Below are positions 1 through 9,213 of a stretch of 42,321 nucleotides of DNA, piece by piece. The notes beneath the pieces are model-generated. The model was given only the letters and a program-made list of their open reading frames with translations, did not search any database and was not told the origin of the DNA. How positions within the stretch are numbered: the first letter of the stretch is position 1; each line of letters begins with the position of its first letter. The DNA comes from Candidatus Zhuqueibacterota bacterium (lineage in GTDB: Bacteria; Zhuqueibacterota; QNDG01; JABMRT01): positions 1 through 42,321 of the forward strand of contig JABMRT010000238.1 of assembly GCA_013202295.1 (NCBI GenBank), given 5' to 3'. Position numbers and translations under genes: made by a program.

Positions 1-176
1 AACAGATCCAGATCGCCGTCTGCATCATAATCACCCCATGCACACCCGAATTTGCTTGATGCATCGGTGATTCCAAGATTGTCTTCGGTCTCTGTAAAAG
101 TGACCTGGGCCGAAAGCATTGATATACCCAATACAACTACACAACTTACGATCCAAAGTACATTTCGCCTTTTCAT
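1..176 (-). CDS. FG-GAP/VCBS repeat secreted protein (N-terminal part only)
   Basis: The reading frame starts at an ATG at 176-174, behind a GAGAGGAAAA ribosome site, and runs off the left edge, so only 58 residues are visible. Residues 1-23 form a Sec signal peptide ending at LSA-Q. The visible mature part contains GCAWGDYDADGDLDL, which matches the opening calcium-binding-like motif of FG-GAP/VCBS beta-propeller repeats found in large secreted proteins of FCB and Planctomycetes bacteria (CRTAC1/ASPIC-like). The protein is therefore probably an exported surface or extracellular propeller protein. Its full length and any C-terminal sorting domain cannot be seen. Confidence 0.75.
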   Translation of the reverse strand, partial: MKRRNVLWIVSCVVVLGISMLSAQVTFTETEDNLGITDASSKFGCAWGDYDADGDLDL

Positions 177-288
177 AATGAGTTTTCCTCTCTTGTTGAT
201 TTCCCTTGTGGTACGTCAATTTTAAAATAACTATCAAATTCCTTTTCTATGGCTGGTTCATGTTAATCGCTCACCATAGAAGTTTGCA

Positions 289-1317
289 TCACCTCCGTTC
301 TATTTTTTTATTCAATCCTGTATCATGTATAATCAATTCTGTAGGAACCACAATCTCAGTAGATTCGGAATCATCCAGATCAATGGCTCTGATAAGCATA
401 TCAAGTGCCCTGCGGCCCATTTCACGAGACTGAAGTCGTGAGACGGTAAGTGCCGGATTCAGGAAATGATTAAATTCACTGTCGCCAAAAGCAATCAGAT
501 CTATGTCATTCGGGATGGTTAATCCGGCTTCTTCTATAGCTTTCATGACACCCATAGCCACATTATAACTGACAGTGGCAATTAATTTGGGGAGAGGTCC
601 ATTGCCTTTGAGTTTCATGAATCCCTGATACCCATCTTTCTGGCTGAATCCGCCTTCTATGATCCATTCAGGGTGTATTTTCAGTCCTGCATTTGTCATG
701 GCCGCTTCAAAACCGTGTCTTCTTTCACGTCCGATATAATTATTACTGTATCCTGCAATGTATCCGATTTCCTGGTATCCATTTTTAATCGCAAAAGTAA
801 CCAGGTCGCATGTTCCCTGATAATTATCACAAACAACGCGACTGCAATCCAGTCCTTCCATGACACGATCGAAAAAGACGAGTCTCTTGCCCCTGTTCAG
901 TATGTTCTGGAAAATGCTGATGTCTTTCGTGGTTTCTGAGACCGAGATTAAAAAACCATCCACTTGCATGGAAAGCAGGGATTGAATGTGCTGTGCCTCG
1001 AGTCCATCATCCTCGCCGGTCAACATAAGGATGATATCATACTCACGACGATGGGCCTCATCATAAATGGCTTCGATGGATTGTGCAAAAAAGGGATGCG
1101 CAATATGGGGCACGATCAATCCGATACTTCGGGTAGATTTGGAAGAGAGCTTGCGTGCGATGAGGTTGGGTGTGTATCCCATTCTCTCTGCGACGCGCAG
1201 GATTTCTTCACGGGTTTTTTTTGAGATATCAGGATGGTTGCGAAGGGCTTTTGAGACCGTAACTGCGGTCTTGTTAACTTCTTCGGCGATATGTTTCAGT
1301 GTGACAGGGGGTGCCAT
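289..1317 (-). CDS. LacI-family transcriptional regulator
   Basis: The 342-residue product has the usual LacI length and layout. Residues 4-50 form the helix-turn-helix and hinge (VTLKHIAEEVNKTAVTVSKAL, then NLIARKLSSKSTRSIGLIVP). The rest is a periplasmic-binding-protein-like effector domain ending with the typical RLQSREMGRRALDMLI segment. It would bind DNA as a dimer or tetramer and respond to a sugar or sugar phosphate. It follows a GH31 and a GH65-like glycosidase gene on the same strand with a 237-bp gap and its own promoter-like site, so it probably controls those glycosidases. The effector is unknown. It ends in TGA, showing that TGA is a normal stop in this genome. Confidence 0.93.
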   Translation of the reverse strand: MAPPVTLKHIAEEVNKTAVTVSKALRNHPDISKKTREEILRVAERMGYTPNLIARKLSSKSTRSIGLIVPHIAHPFFAQSIEAIYDEAHRREYDIILMLTGEDDGLEAQHIQSLLSMQVDGFLISVSETTKDISIFQNILNRGKRLVFFDRVMEGLDCSRVVCDNYQGTCDLVTFAIKNGYQEIGYIAGYSNNYIGRERRHGFEAAMTNAGLKIHPEWIIEGGFSQKDGYQGFMKLKGNGPLPKLIATVSYNVAMGVMKAIEEAGLTIPNDIDLIAFGDSEFNHFLNPALTVSRLQSREMGRRALDMLIRAIDLDDSESTEIVVPTELIIHDTGLNKKIERR

Positions 1318-1354
1318 GTAATGATTGATCCTGTCTATTACTTTAGCGATGACT

Positions 1355-1364
1355 TTATCGGTAA
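1355..1364. promoter_or_regulatory. possible LacI-family operator
   Basis: TTATCGGTAA is an imperfect palindrome with the central CG typical of LacI-family operators (TTA..CG..TAA). It lies 38 bp upstream of the LacI start and just downstream of the predicted promoter, which would suit autoregulation. Such a short motif can occur by chance. Confidence 0.25.
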
Positions 1365-1368
1365 CTGG

Positions 1369-1397
1369 AATCTAAATCAAAGAGATAGAAAAGTCAA
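1369..1397 (-). promoter_or_regulatory. FCB-type promoter for the LacI gene
   Basis: On the minus strand the sequence reads TTG (1397-1395), 20 bp, TAGATT (1374-1369). It shares the TTG-N19/20-TAnnTT layout of the other sites in this window. The TTG lies in TTGACTTTT, so a sigma70-like -35 is also present. The start codon is 52 bp downstream. Confidence 0.45.
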
Positions 1398-1554
1398 GAA
1401 AAGGATTAAAAAAGGCATCATTTTTTTTGTGAAAAAGAAGGGAGATTCACATTGAACGATGGTTGGTGCTTAAATCGGATGTCAACCGTTGTTTTCCAGT
1501 TTATCTATCCGACTGATATTAATTCTATTCCAGTGAGGATTGAATTGAACGGAC

Positions 1555-3666
1555 TTACAGTAATGGATTCAATCCTTCAAATTTAACCTTCCAGCTTCCG
1601 TCTTTTGGGAAACCTGGCGCGTTTGTATCGGGCGCTCCAATCCATCCGCCTGCCATCATGGCAACCGCAGTGAGCAGGCCACCATTTCCAGGCAGATAGA
1701 GGGGCAGGCTCTGGGTTTGATAATTGTGTCCGTTATTCAAGTAAGTATTTTTCGGGACATCCATCAAAAGTGCATCGACAGCCGTTTCAGGTTTGCCAAC
1801 ACGCGCGGCGGTCATGGCGATGAGTGGGTAGTCCCACCCCCAGGTGTGTTCCCAATCCCATGTTGTCATCACCCTGTCCAATGTATTTTGCAGGACTTTC
1901 ACATCCACCGTCTTATATGGAAGCATACCCAGCACTCCGAGTAGGGTGGGATGATCCTTTCGATGCGCAGGATCTTCAAATGTGCTCATTGCGTTTTCTG
2001 CGTTTTGGTAAAGGCTGTCCGTTATCGGAATATCTGCCAGATGGTCAATTACGTGATCCCATTTTGCCTGGCGCGGCAGACCCAAACGTTCGCGCCATTT
2101 CTGTGCAGTTTTTAATCCCCACGCCCAGTATGCCAATTCAAAAGCGGGATTCAGAGTTTCCGCAGGAGGATAAATTTCCTGTGCAGGAATGAGAGGCGGA
2201 CCAATGATATATCTATCATTTACACCATCCCATCGTGCAAAGGAGGCCATGAAGTCAGCACTCTCAAAAACAAGATTCTGATACTTTTCCAGCGTTTCCT
2301 TATGGCTATGAATTTGATAGAGCAGTTCTGCGTAATAGATGGGGTGCGGCTGCTGCCATATCAGAAACACACCGATTGTGGAAGGACTTTCCCGCCCATC
2401 AAAGCCGACCATTTTAGGCCAGCGCACGCCCTCGTATCCCTGCCGTTCTCCTTTCTGCTTTGCCATGGGTAGAATGGTGTTGTACCAAGCCAGACTTTTT
2501 TCCAGCAAATCGGGTTTTCCCCAAAGCGCGAATTGAACTGCGTGCCACCAATGCATCTCAAGATGAAACTTGCCGTACCAGCTGTTGCAGGTGAGTCCTG
2601 TTTCAGACGGGGGTATTGAACCCGCACACTGGATGGCGGTCAGGTATCGGGAGAGAATCACACGTCTTTCCAGTTCATGCGCACGATGATCTATGCTTCC
2701 CGAAAAATCCACAGCACCGCCGGTTTGCCAGAAATTCTGCCAGTGTGATTTTGAGGCGTGAAATGTGTTTTCCACATTCTGATCAGAATTGGTGTCTCTT
2801 TCCTTCGAGAAGCGACAGGTCATTTTCAGTTCATCAGATTCCGAACTGGAAAGCTTGAACGAGTGAACATCCAGTTGGTCAAACTGTGCGTTGCCCTCCC
2901 ACTGGATGTGTGCATAGTAGATGTCTGTGTCCAATGTCCGCTGGATTAGTACGGAGTTGTCATCCTTCACAATAATCTCGGAAGTATGTTTGTTCGGGCT
3001 ATTCCAATCTGCTGATTGCGGGCCCCAGGCCAGAGATCCATACGGAAATTCAAAGATGATGTCGATCTGTCCTTCTTTTAACAAATCAGATTGGACACGC
3101 ACTGCGATTTGATCTACATCGGGATGGCAGCTAGTTTCCACGTGAATTGGATGATCTTCCACGGAAAATGCGCTGTGAATGATGCCCTCCCAAATATCGG
3201 CGGATTGCTTAATTTCCTTGATATCCGAAATCTGAATTTCATTGCCATCCGATTTTTGGATTGAGAATCCAATTTTACCAAGATGCAGCCGATGCGGATT
3301 GGCCCGGAGCCACTGCCCGGCTTCCGAATTCTGTTTTGAGGCGTATGGCACCTGACGGCCATCCACCTTTAAATATTCGAATGTCTGATCCAGTGTATAT
3401 TGATTGGGATTGGGAACGGTGTGCCAGCCCCATTGCGCGTGTGTGCCAAGAAGAATGCCGCTGTTATATTCCTCCATGAAAGTCTGCAAACCGGTGACAT
3501 CCACAGTGAAGGCAAACTCGCCATTGCCCACTGAGAAGGGGGAGAGGACATCCACGTGATCGACAGTCGGGATGTGGCGCTTCACAAGCGCCTTGCGGTC
3601 AATTCGATTGTTTCCACACGCGAAGAAAAACATGAGGACGGGCAGGAGAATCCAATATTTTTTCAT
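1555..3666 (-). CDS. Six-hairpin (alpha/alpha)6 glycosidase-like lipoprotein, GH65-like
   Basis: The product is about 703 residues. It starts with a lipoprotein signal peptide (KKYWILLPVLMFFFAC, lipidated Cys about residue 17 from this ATG), so it is probably tethered to an envelope membrane. An N-terminal beta-sandwich of about 300 residues is followed by an aromatic-rich helical-toroid region with SWYGKFHLEMHWWHAVQFALWG and WDWEHTWGWDYPL, as seen in GH65/GH95-like six-hairpin glycosidases of FCB bacteria. The catalytic acid is not certain, so the substrate cannot be named. It begins about 30 bp after the GH31 gene and is surely cotranscribed with it. A TTG at 3672-3670 has better ribosome-site spacing (GGAG, 6 nt) and could be the true start, adding two residues. 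Confidence 0.7.
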   Translation of the reverse strand: MKKYWILLPVLMFFFACGNNRIDRKALVKRHIPTVDHVDVLSPFSVGNGEFAFTVDVTGLQTFMEEYNSGILLGTHAQWGWHTVPNPNQYTLDQTFEYLKVDGRQVPYASKQNSEAGQWLRANPHRLHLGKIGFSIQKSDGNEIQISDIKEIKQSADIWEGIIHSAFSVEDHPIHVETSCHPDVDQIAVRVQSDLLKEGQIDIIFEFPYGSLAWGPQSADWNSPNKHTSEIIVKDDNSVLIQRTLDTDIYYAHIQWEGNAQFDQLDVHSFKLSSSESDELKMTCRFSKERDTNSDQNVENTFHASKSHWQNFWQTGGAVDFSGSIDHRAHELERRVILSRYLTAIQCAGSIPPSETGLTCNSWYGKFHLEMHWWHAVQFALWGKPDLLEKSLAWYNTILPMAKQKGERQGYEGVRWPKMVGFDGRESPSTIGVFLIWQQPHPIYYAELLYQIHSHKETLEKYQNLVFESADFMASFARWDGVNDRYIIGPPLIPAQEIYPPAETLNPAFELAYWAWGLKTAQKWRERLGLPRQAKWDHVIDHLADIPITDSLYQNAENAMSTFEDPAHRKDHPTLLGVLGMLPYKTVDVKVLQNTLDRVMTTWDWEHTWGWDYPLIAMTAARVGKPETAVDALLMDVPKNTYLNNGHNYQTQSLPLYLPGNGGLLTAVAMMAGGWIGAPDTNAPGFPKDGSWKVKFEGLNPLL

Positions 3667-3696
3667 ATTCAATATCCACTCCAGGATTTGCTGTAT

Positions 3697-5942
3697 TTAT
3701 GGAGTTACAATTTCCAGATTGATTTCCTTGTTTTTGCAGAGATCGACGATTGCGATTTGATTGTCCTGATCATAATTAAATAGGATAACCGCATTGTCCA
3801 GCAAAATCTTTTCAGGTTTGGCGTTGTAGCGAATTTCAATGCGCGTGTCTGACATTAACTTTTCCGATTTGAAAACAATCCGATTTTTATTGCGAATCAG
3901 TGTCATGGGTTTTTCCAGATCTTTGTCGAAATAGTCCACATAATCAAATGTGGTTTGATCGCCATCCTCTCCGGGGATCAGATGAATGACAAGGATTGGA
4001 TCGTGCTCTTTGTACCATACTCTGGAATTGCCTTGGAATATATCTCCAGTTACAAATATCGAATTGGTCTTGATGAATACGGGGATATACTCCAAACTCA
4101 CCTGACGTGTTATTTGCATCGGTCCGGTAATGGTTTTCTCCGATTTATAAAAATCGATCCATTTGCCTTCCGGCAGATAGATATCTCTTTCATCCGTGTC
4201 TGAGAAAACGGGGGCAATCAGGAACGCGTTGCCGAATAGAAATTCATCCCAAATGTGATGCGTGTTTTCATCCCCCGGATATGAATAGGCCAGTGGCTTC
4301 ATGAGTACGCCGTTTTTGTACGACGTGTTGGCCGAGGAATAGATATAGGGGAGGAAATCCATACGCAGTTCGCAGGCTCTTTTAAATACTTTCTGTAATT
4401 GCGGCGAACAATGCCAAGGTGCACGGTCCTCACCGCTGCCGCCCGCTCCGTCAATTTTAATTTCAAACAATCCGCTCCATGCGCTCCATTGCAACCAACG
4501 AATGTACAAGGTTTCATCAATTTGACCTTCGCCAAGGTATCCGCCCGTGTCGGAGCCCCACACGGGGAAGCCCATAAATCCACAACGCATGGCGTTTGCC
4601 TGATTGCCTTGCATGCCTTTCCAATGAGACCGGCTGTCTCCGCCCCAAATCGCGCTGAGAAAGGGCTGAGTGCGGTGAAATGCTGCTCGCGCGAAGCTGA
4701 ACTGATCCTCACCATGAGCCCGGGTGAGAAATTCGTGAATGACTTTGGAATAGAGATAGACATATTTATTCCGCGCTTCAGTCTGCGAGACGGGATCGAA
4801 CCAGTTAGAGGTCAAAGGGAAATGCTCATCGGCCCGATCCATTTTATGGCCCTTCACACCGACTGAATATTGATGCATCTTGAGACGATCCTCAAATTCT
4901 TGCAACGCATCAGGATGGGTTAAATCCATATAGTTGAGTCGGCCTGAAAGCAGACCGGGAAACTCAGGATCGGCAAAGGTCATGGGTCCGACCCAGGTCA
5001 TGAATTCAAGTCCATACGTTTCATTGATTTCTTTAATCCATGCTTCAGGATTCGCGAACTTCTCGTTGAAATTCATTTTGGACCATTCATGTCCGCCATC
5101 GCAGTAGGGGCGATCCACCCAGCAGGCAGTCAGGGGAATTTTCAAATTCGTAAACTCCCGAATGTCGTTAAGGATTTCATTCGCGCCGCCATTGTTCTGA
5201 TCGCGCCAGAAAATCGGGCCGCATGCCCAGATGGGGAGTTTTTTAGGTTTGCCAATGACGTTAAAATATTCCTTGTGAATTTGATCGCCAGTTTCACCGA
5301 AAAACAGATACCAGTCCAACGTGTCGGTTTGATGATGAATTTCCGTGATTCCGTCTACCGCGAATTGATAGCGGCCCTTGGCAAAGGTGTCGAAGAAACT
5401 GGCGTATCCGGCGCTGCTCATGTAAAAGGCAGAATAGGCGGATGCGTAATTCTCGGCGTAATCCTGATTGCCAAGGCCATATACATCCACGTCTACAGTT
5501 TGGCCGCGCAAATTCAGATCTTTCCTGTTGCCAGGGTACAACTTTTCGATCAATCCGAAATACTGTTCGTTTTGGTCCTCAAGCTGAATTGTGACATGCT
5601 GAAAGGTTTCATGAGCTGCGCAGAAACGAAATGCATGATTCGAATGGGAGATGGTCAGTAATAGCTCTGGTGGAAAATCTTTGTGAAATCCATCTGTTTC
5701 GTCAAAGACCAATTTTAGAAGGATGGAATGCGAATTCACGGATTCAAGCAGGATCGTATCCGGTTTGATAAAATTAAATTCGAATGCCAGAACCCTGATC
5801 GGGTTTTCAGATCCGTTTGAAAGCTCAAGGACATTATGATCCAAACTTATCTGATATGCACCGTTTTCCCAGATTAATCCGCGATACTCAGGTTTGAGAA
5901 AAACAAGAGTCCCAGTAAAATATAATACAACCTTCTTAACAT
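3697..5942 (-). CDS. GH31 family alpha-glycosidase, signal peptide frameshifted
   Basis: The body is a glycoside hydrolase family 31 (beta/alpha)8 enzyme. The nucleophile Asp lies in GVKGHKMDRAD and the acid/base Asp in WGGDSRSHW; WACGPIFWRDQNN marks the barrel entry and a beta-sandwich tail follows. GH31 enzymes cleave alpha-glucosides, alpha-xylosides or similar bonds; the specificity is not evident here. The natural start appears to be the ATG at 5942-5940, with GGAG 6 nt upstream, which opens a clean signal peptide (MLRRLYYILLGLLFF...SIAD). That frame hits TAA at 5876-5874, while the enzyme body is in another frame, open from LIWENGAYQ onward. One indel at about 5875-5905 would join them. 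An upstream ATG at 6018 in the body frame falls beside the terminator stem of the preceding gene and is an unlikely start. Confidence 0.85.
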
Positions 5943-5975
5943 CGCTGACTCCATCAGTTGAAATAATGTAATAAT

Positions 5976-6014
5976 AAAAAAACAGCGGACCGGTTGCACA
6001 GCCCGCTGTTTTTA
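5976..6014 (-). terminator. Rho-independent terminator after the outer-membrane protein gene
   Basis: A perfect 11-bp stem (AAAAACAGCGG at 5978-5988 with CCGCTGTTTTT at 6003-6013, 14-nt loop) is followed on the minus strand by a T-rich tract. It sits 15 bp past the stop of the 6029-6619 gene and separates it from the GH31 gene. Confidence 0.85.
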
Positions 6015-6028
6015 TCATTCAAATTTTA

Positions 6029-6619
6029 TTAGAGCCCAATTCCGATCAGAACCATCATATTCTTATTTTTAATTGTATCGCCTTCTTCTTTGCCGATGTT
6101 AGTGAATCCCATGGAGTATCGGGCTTCGATTCGGAGATCGCTGACAAATGCTTTGAACTGGACACCCACACCGATGATCGCCCCCATGTCGGAGTTTTCA
6201 AATACATCGTCCTCGGCTCCCATATCCGGCTCAATCGTTTCACCGATTTTCTTGCCGAGATATGCGCCACCCTGCAAATTGAGTCCCAATGTGGGCACAA
6301 CGGGCATTTTAAACTTTATCAATACCGGAATCAGGATATAATTCAATCGGGCTTTCGTTTCATGATCTCCTATTTTCGCTATGGTGCCTTTCTGAGAATA
6401 GAGAACTTCAGCCTGAAAATCAATCGGGCCCAAAAGATCGAGTTCCAGGAATATCCCACCAACCATTCCCTGATAATTCTCAAACTCAACTCCATCTGGC
6501 GAAGGATCGACACTCAGGTTTGGAAGATTCACACCACCCGTGATGCCCTTGTTGATCTGCGCGAATCCGGTGCCCGAGATGAAAAGAGTGATCAGTGTGA
6601 TTGTAAGTAGTCGTTTCAT
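6029..6619 (-). CDS. Outer-membrane beta-barrel protein (PorT/OmpA-like barrel)
   Basis: The 196-residue product has a signal peptide (cleavage after about residue 20, TGFA-Q) and then alternating amphipathic strands such as KGITGGVNLPNLS, GGIFLELDLLGPIDFQAEVLYSQKG and ARLNYILIPVLIKF. This is the pattern of the small 8-10 strand outer-membrane barrels (PorT/outer membrane protein beta-barrel domain) abundant in FCB bacteria. It ends in a hydrophobic strand, MMVLIGIGL, as barrel proteins do. AAAGGAGGG precedes the ATG. It has its own terminator and is probably a single-gene unit. Its role is unknown. Confidence 0.8.
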   Translation of the reverse strand: MKRLLTITLITLFISGTGFAQINKGITGGVNLPNLSVDPSPDGVEFENYQGMVGGIFLELDLLGPIDFQAEVLYSQKGTIAKIGDHETKARLNYILIPVLIKFKMPVVPTLGLNLQGGAYLGKKIGETIEPDMGAEDDVFENSDMGAIIGVGVQFKAFVSDLRIEARYSMGFTNIGKEEGDTIKNKNMMVLIGIGL

Positions 6620-6687
6620 GATGTCCCTCCTTTAAATGAATTATTGATAATATACATTCTTAATCCATATGAAACCAGTTAAAATCC

Positions 6688-7950
6688 TTATGGTTTGGGA
6701 TAAATCGCCTCGGCTGTTGCGCCTGCCTGAGGCCAAACAACTTGTTTAATCAGATTGTCCGCATCATCTTCCTGCCACTGGATATAAACCATGTCATGAC
6801 CGATTTGCAAGCCATGGGCCGCAGTGCTGGTATCAAATTTGATATGGCCGTAGCAAGTGAGGATGTCCATTTCATTCAATGCTGTTACAACTGCTGCTGT
6901 GCTGGTTGCGTTCGCATCGAGGATCGCCTTTTGCAGGATCAGACCGGCCGCATATCCGCCCATAGAGTGATAGGAGGGTTCTTCATTATAAGCTGTTTCA
7001 TAGGCCTCGATGAAATCATCATTTAATGGACCAAACCACTCCAAACCCGTATCTGCCGCTGATTCCGGTGAGAACTTCACGGATGCTTCCCACTGGCTGG
7101 GGCCGATGACGCCCAGAGCTGCATCCCCGATGTCCGTAAATTCAGGTTCGGGCGGTGCAACGAGAAGGGCCAGAAAATCAAGATCCACATCGCTGGTGTC
7201 CAATTGTTGAGTGAAATCAGCTCCATCCTGGAAATGTCCGCCTCCTAATACCACATCTGCTTCATTGGCAATGATATCATCGATGTAGGATTCGAAATCA
7301 ACTTCACCGATTTCATAATTATCCATCAGTACTGTTTCATACCCCAATCCTTCAGCGTAGGCTCTGGCTGCTTCCGCTACAATGGTGGAGTAGCCACTAT
7401 TTTCATGAATATATGCGATTTTCTTTGAATCCTGATCCAGATGGGCGAGCAGGTCAATTGCGCCGGCAAGGTATCTGCTGGCCGGTGTGTAGGTCTGGAA
7501 GACAGATGTGTATCCTTTTTCATAGCTCGCGTCTGATGCAGCTCCGATTGTGATCAGAAGTTTTCCGTGCTCATCGGCGATTGCGGCCGCAGCATCTGTG
7601 AGTGAACTTGTGTAAGGGCTGAAAAGAATGTCCACATCTTCATCCATGATCATCTGTGTGTAAAGATCCTTTACATTCTGTTCATCACCAGCGTCATCAT
7701 GGGAAACCGCTGTAAATTTGATGATGGATCCGTCCTCAAGAGTGATGCCGCCAGCCGCATTGATCTGATTGATCCAGAGGGTCAGACCATTGGTTTGACG
7801 TGTAGATACAAGACTGTTATTCCCGGTCTGGGTTGTGGTAAATCCCAGGGAGATAGTATGGGTTGGTGTTTCTGTTTCTGTCAGATTCCGGATACAGGAC
7901 GTGATCCAGATCAGAGAGAGGATGCATAAGATAATGGTTGCTTTTTTCAT
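6688..7950 (-). CDS. Branched-chain amino acid ABC-type substrate-binding lipoprotein (LivJ/LivK-like)
   Basis: The 420-residue product is a type I periplasmic binding protein of the LivJ/receptor-family ligand-binding group. A lipoprotein signal ends at IWITSC (Cys about 19). The mature part has the two-lobe pattern: ISLGFTTTQTGNNSLVSTRQTNGLTL is near the start, DILFSPYTSSLTDAAAAIADE lines the ligand cleft, and EEPSYHSMGGYAAGLILQKAI is the late conserved helix. Such proteins bind amino acids, amides or small organic acids. No permease or ATPase genes are adjacent, so it is an orphan that must use a distant transporter or act as a sensor. It is preceded by AAGGAG and an FCB-type promoter. Confidence 0.85.
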   Translation of the reverse strand: MKKATIILCILSLIWITSCIRNLTETETPTHTISLGFTTTQTGNNSLVSTRQTNGLTLWINQINAAGGITLEDGSIIKFTAVSHDDAGDEQNVKDLYTQMIMDEDVDILFSPYTSSLTDAAAAIADEHGKLLITIGAASDASYEKGYTSVFQTYTPASRYLAGAIDLLAHLDQDSKKIAYIHENSGYSTIVAEAARAYAEGLGYETVLMDNYEIGEVDFESYIDDIIANEADVVLGGGHFQDGADFTQQLDTSDVDLDFLALLVAPPEPEFTDIGDAALGVIGPSQWEASVKFSPESAADTGLEWFGPLNDDFIEAYETAYNEEPSYHSMGGYAAGLILQKAILDANATSTAAVVTALNEMDILTCYGHIKFDTSTAAHGLQIGHDMVYIQWQEDDADNLIKQVVWPQAGATAEAIYPKP

Positions 7951-7991
7951 GTGATGCTCCTTCAGTTCAAGTGATAATATTTAACTAGTCC

Positions 7992-8019
7992 AATTTACGA
8001 AGCCGGATTGAAAATGCAA
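7992..8019 (-). promoter_or_regulatory. FCB-type promoter for the substrate-binding protein gene
   Basis: The minus strand reads TTGCATTTT, 13 bp, TAAATT (TTG-N19-TAAATT), about 42 bp before the start codon. The same core with identical spacing occurs upstream of the genes starting at 9091 and 12197. Confidence 0.6.
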
Positions 8020-8040
8020 GTGAATTTCATGTAATAAAGT

Positions 8041-8097
8041 ATATCGTTCTCTGTTTGCATTACCTGAATTATTCATTAATCGGAGAAATAACGATAT
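8041..8097. repeat. Spaced inverted repeat in an intergenic region
   Basis: ATATCGTT (8041-8048) and AACGATAT (8090-8097) are perfect inverted copies about 41 bp apart, with CTC/GAG adding to the stem after a bulge. It lies in the 361-bp gap between the binding-protein gene and the next gene, upstream of the promoter. It could be a paired operator or a weak hairpin. Apart from the promoter, this repeat and the terminator at 8224-8266, the gap shows nothing else. Confidence 0.4.
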
Positions 8098-8223
8098 TAA
8101 AATGGCAAGAGGTCAGAGGTGAGCGGTTTCTCCCAATATCATTGATAAAAAAGATTGAGAGCATCCGTTTTATATGATGGACATAACTGTCCGAATACGA
8201 CAAATCCCTTGGTGTGGAAAAAT

Positions 8224-8266
8224 AGTCAAAAAAATCCCCGTCCTTCGAAATGGATCAGGACGGGGA
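8224..8266 (-). terminator. Rho-independent terminator
   Basis: A 10-bp stem (TCCCCGTCCT at 8235-8244 with AGGACGGGGA at 8257-8266, 12-nt loop) is followed on the minus strand by TTTTTTTGACTATTTTT. It lies about 45 bp after the stop of the 8312-9091 gene. Confidence 0.85.
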
Positions 8267-8311
8267 ATGCGGTTTTGCGATAAACTTGCAAATAGCCTAG
8301 ATGGTGTTTGT

Positions 8312-9091
8312 CTAATGTCTGAAACAAATGGTCTGGGCAGAACGCCACCACGCATAGTATTTGCTTTCCAAATCGTCGACGGATGGGAAGGGGTAATATT
8401 TCAGCGTTTGGTGATCTCCGATGAAAAAGCCATTTTTAACCATTCGAAACAAGATGTCATTGTGAACCGATCTGATGACGGTCTTGGTGATTTTATCCGG
8501 CTTTTCCTTCAGTTCTTTCAGATTGTCTTTCAGATGATCGATATTGGAGTATGGTAGGTCTCGAATACAGGGTGAGTCAGGATTTTTTGCAAGTTCATGC
8601 AATTGCAGTTCAACAAATGCAAGAGTTGGCACGGAAATCGAATTTTTCTTATCTGTAATAAATTGACAGAAATCTACTGGATTCAACTCGCTCGCAATAA
8701 AGGGAGTGACGGGCGCAAGTTCCTGATAAAGATGGAGGTCGCCATCCGTTTCGGGCTTGAAGGTCCCTTCTTTCAATTCGAGTACGCGTCCGTTATCCGT
8801 GGTAAGATAGAGATTTTTTAAAGCATTCAAAGGGACATTTTCGAGAACCCTGTAAATGGACAAATAAAAGGTTTTTTTCGGTTCGCCGTTTTCATGCGGA
8901 ACACATTTCTCTTTGAAAGATGACAGGTTGAAGAAATCGCTTTTAAAATCGGTATCTATTTCAAAGAAGATGGCTTCCCCTCTTGTCCGTTTTTTTGTGC
9001 CTATTGCTAGGTATGTCCCGAATTCTTCTGGCGGCAACATGGAAGCGATCAAAGCTTCGGGAATTAATGAAAGATAGAGATAGGATTTCAT
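8312..9091 (-). CDS. Conserved-looking hypothetical protein, 259 residues
   Basis: I cannot assign a function. The protein has no signal peptide or membrane segment and looks cytosolic. It opens with MKSYLYLSLIPEALIASMLP and PPEEFGTYLAIGTKKRTRG, followed by mixed alpha/beta sequence and a charged segment (DHLKDNLKELKEKPDKITK). The N-terminal style is like conserved hypotheticals of anaerobic and FCB bacteria that I recall only vaguely. GGAGAG precedes the ATG, and it has its own promoter-like site and terminator, so it is a monocistronic gene. The leader from the predicted promoter would be about 120 nt. Confidence 0.7.
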   Translation of the reverse strand: MKSYLYLSLIPEALIASMLPPEEFGTYLAIGTKKRTRGEAIFFEIDTDFKSDFFNLSSFKEKCVPHENGEPKKTFYLSIYRVLENVPLNALKNLYLTTDNGRVLELKEGTFKPETDGDLHLYQELAPVTPFIASELNPVDFCQFITDKKNSISVPTLAFVELQLHELAKNPDSPCIRDLPYSNIDHLKDNLKELKEKPDKITKTVIRSVHNDILFRMVKNGFFIGDHQTLKYYPFPSVDDLESKYYAWWRSAQTICFRH

Positions 9092-9213
9092 GGAGCTCTC
9101 CTCATTTGAAAATTATCTTCCGGAAATTGTCAATTGATCATTCAAAATTATCGCGAATGTCATTGAATTAAAAAATATCCAGACGATTTTCTTTGTTAAA
9201 ATATGGTGATTAT

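Noticed and set aside
245-281. Inverted repeat TTCTATGG...CCATAGAA after the LacI gene
   Set aside because: An 8-bp stem with a 21-nt loop and no T-run; could be a weak terminator or chance, not enough to annotate.
4299-5661. Several open frames of 150-190 codons inside the GH31 gene on both strands
   Set aside because: They overlap the GH31 catalytic region in other frames and have cysteine/alanine-rich, non-protein-like composition; they are shadows of the real gene.
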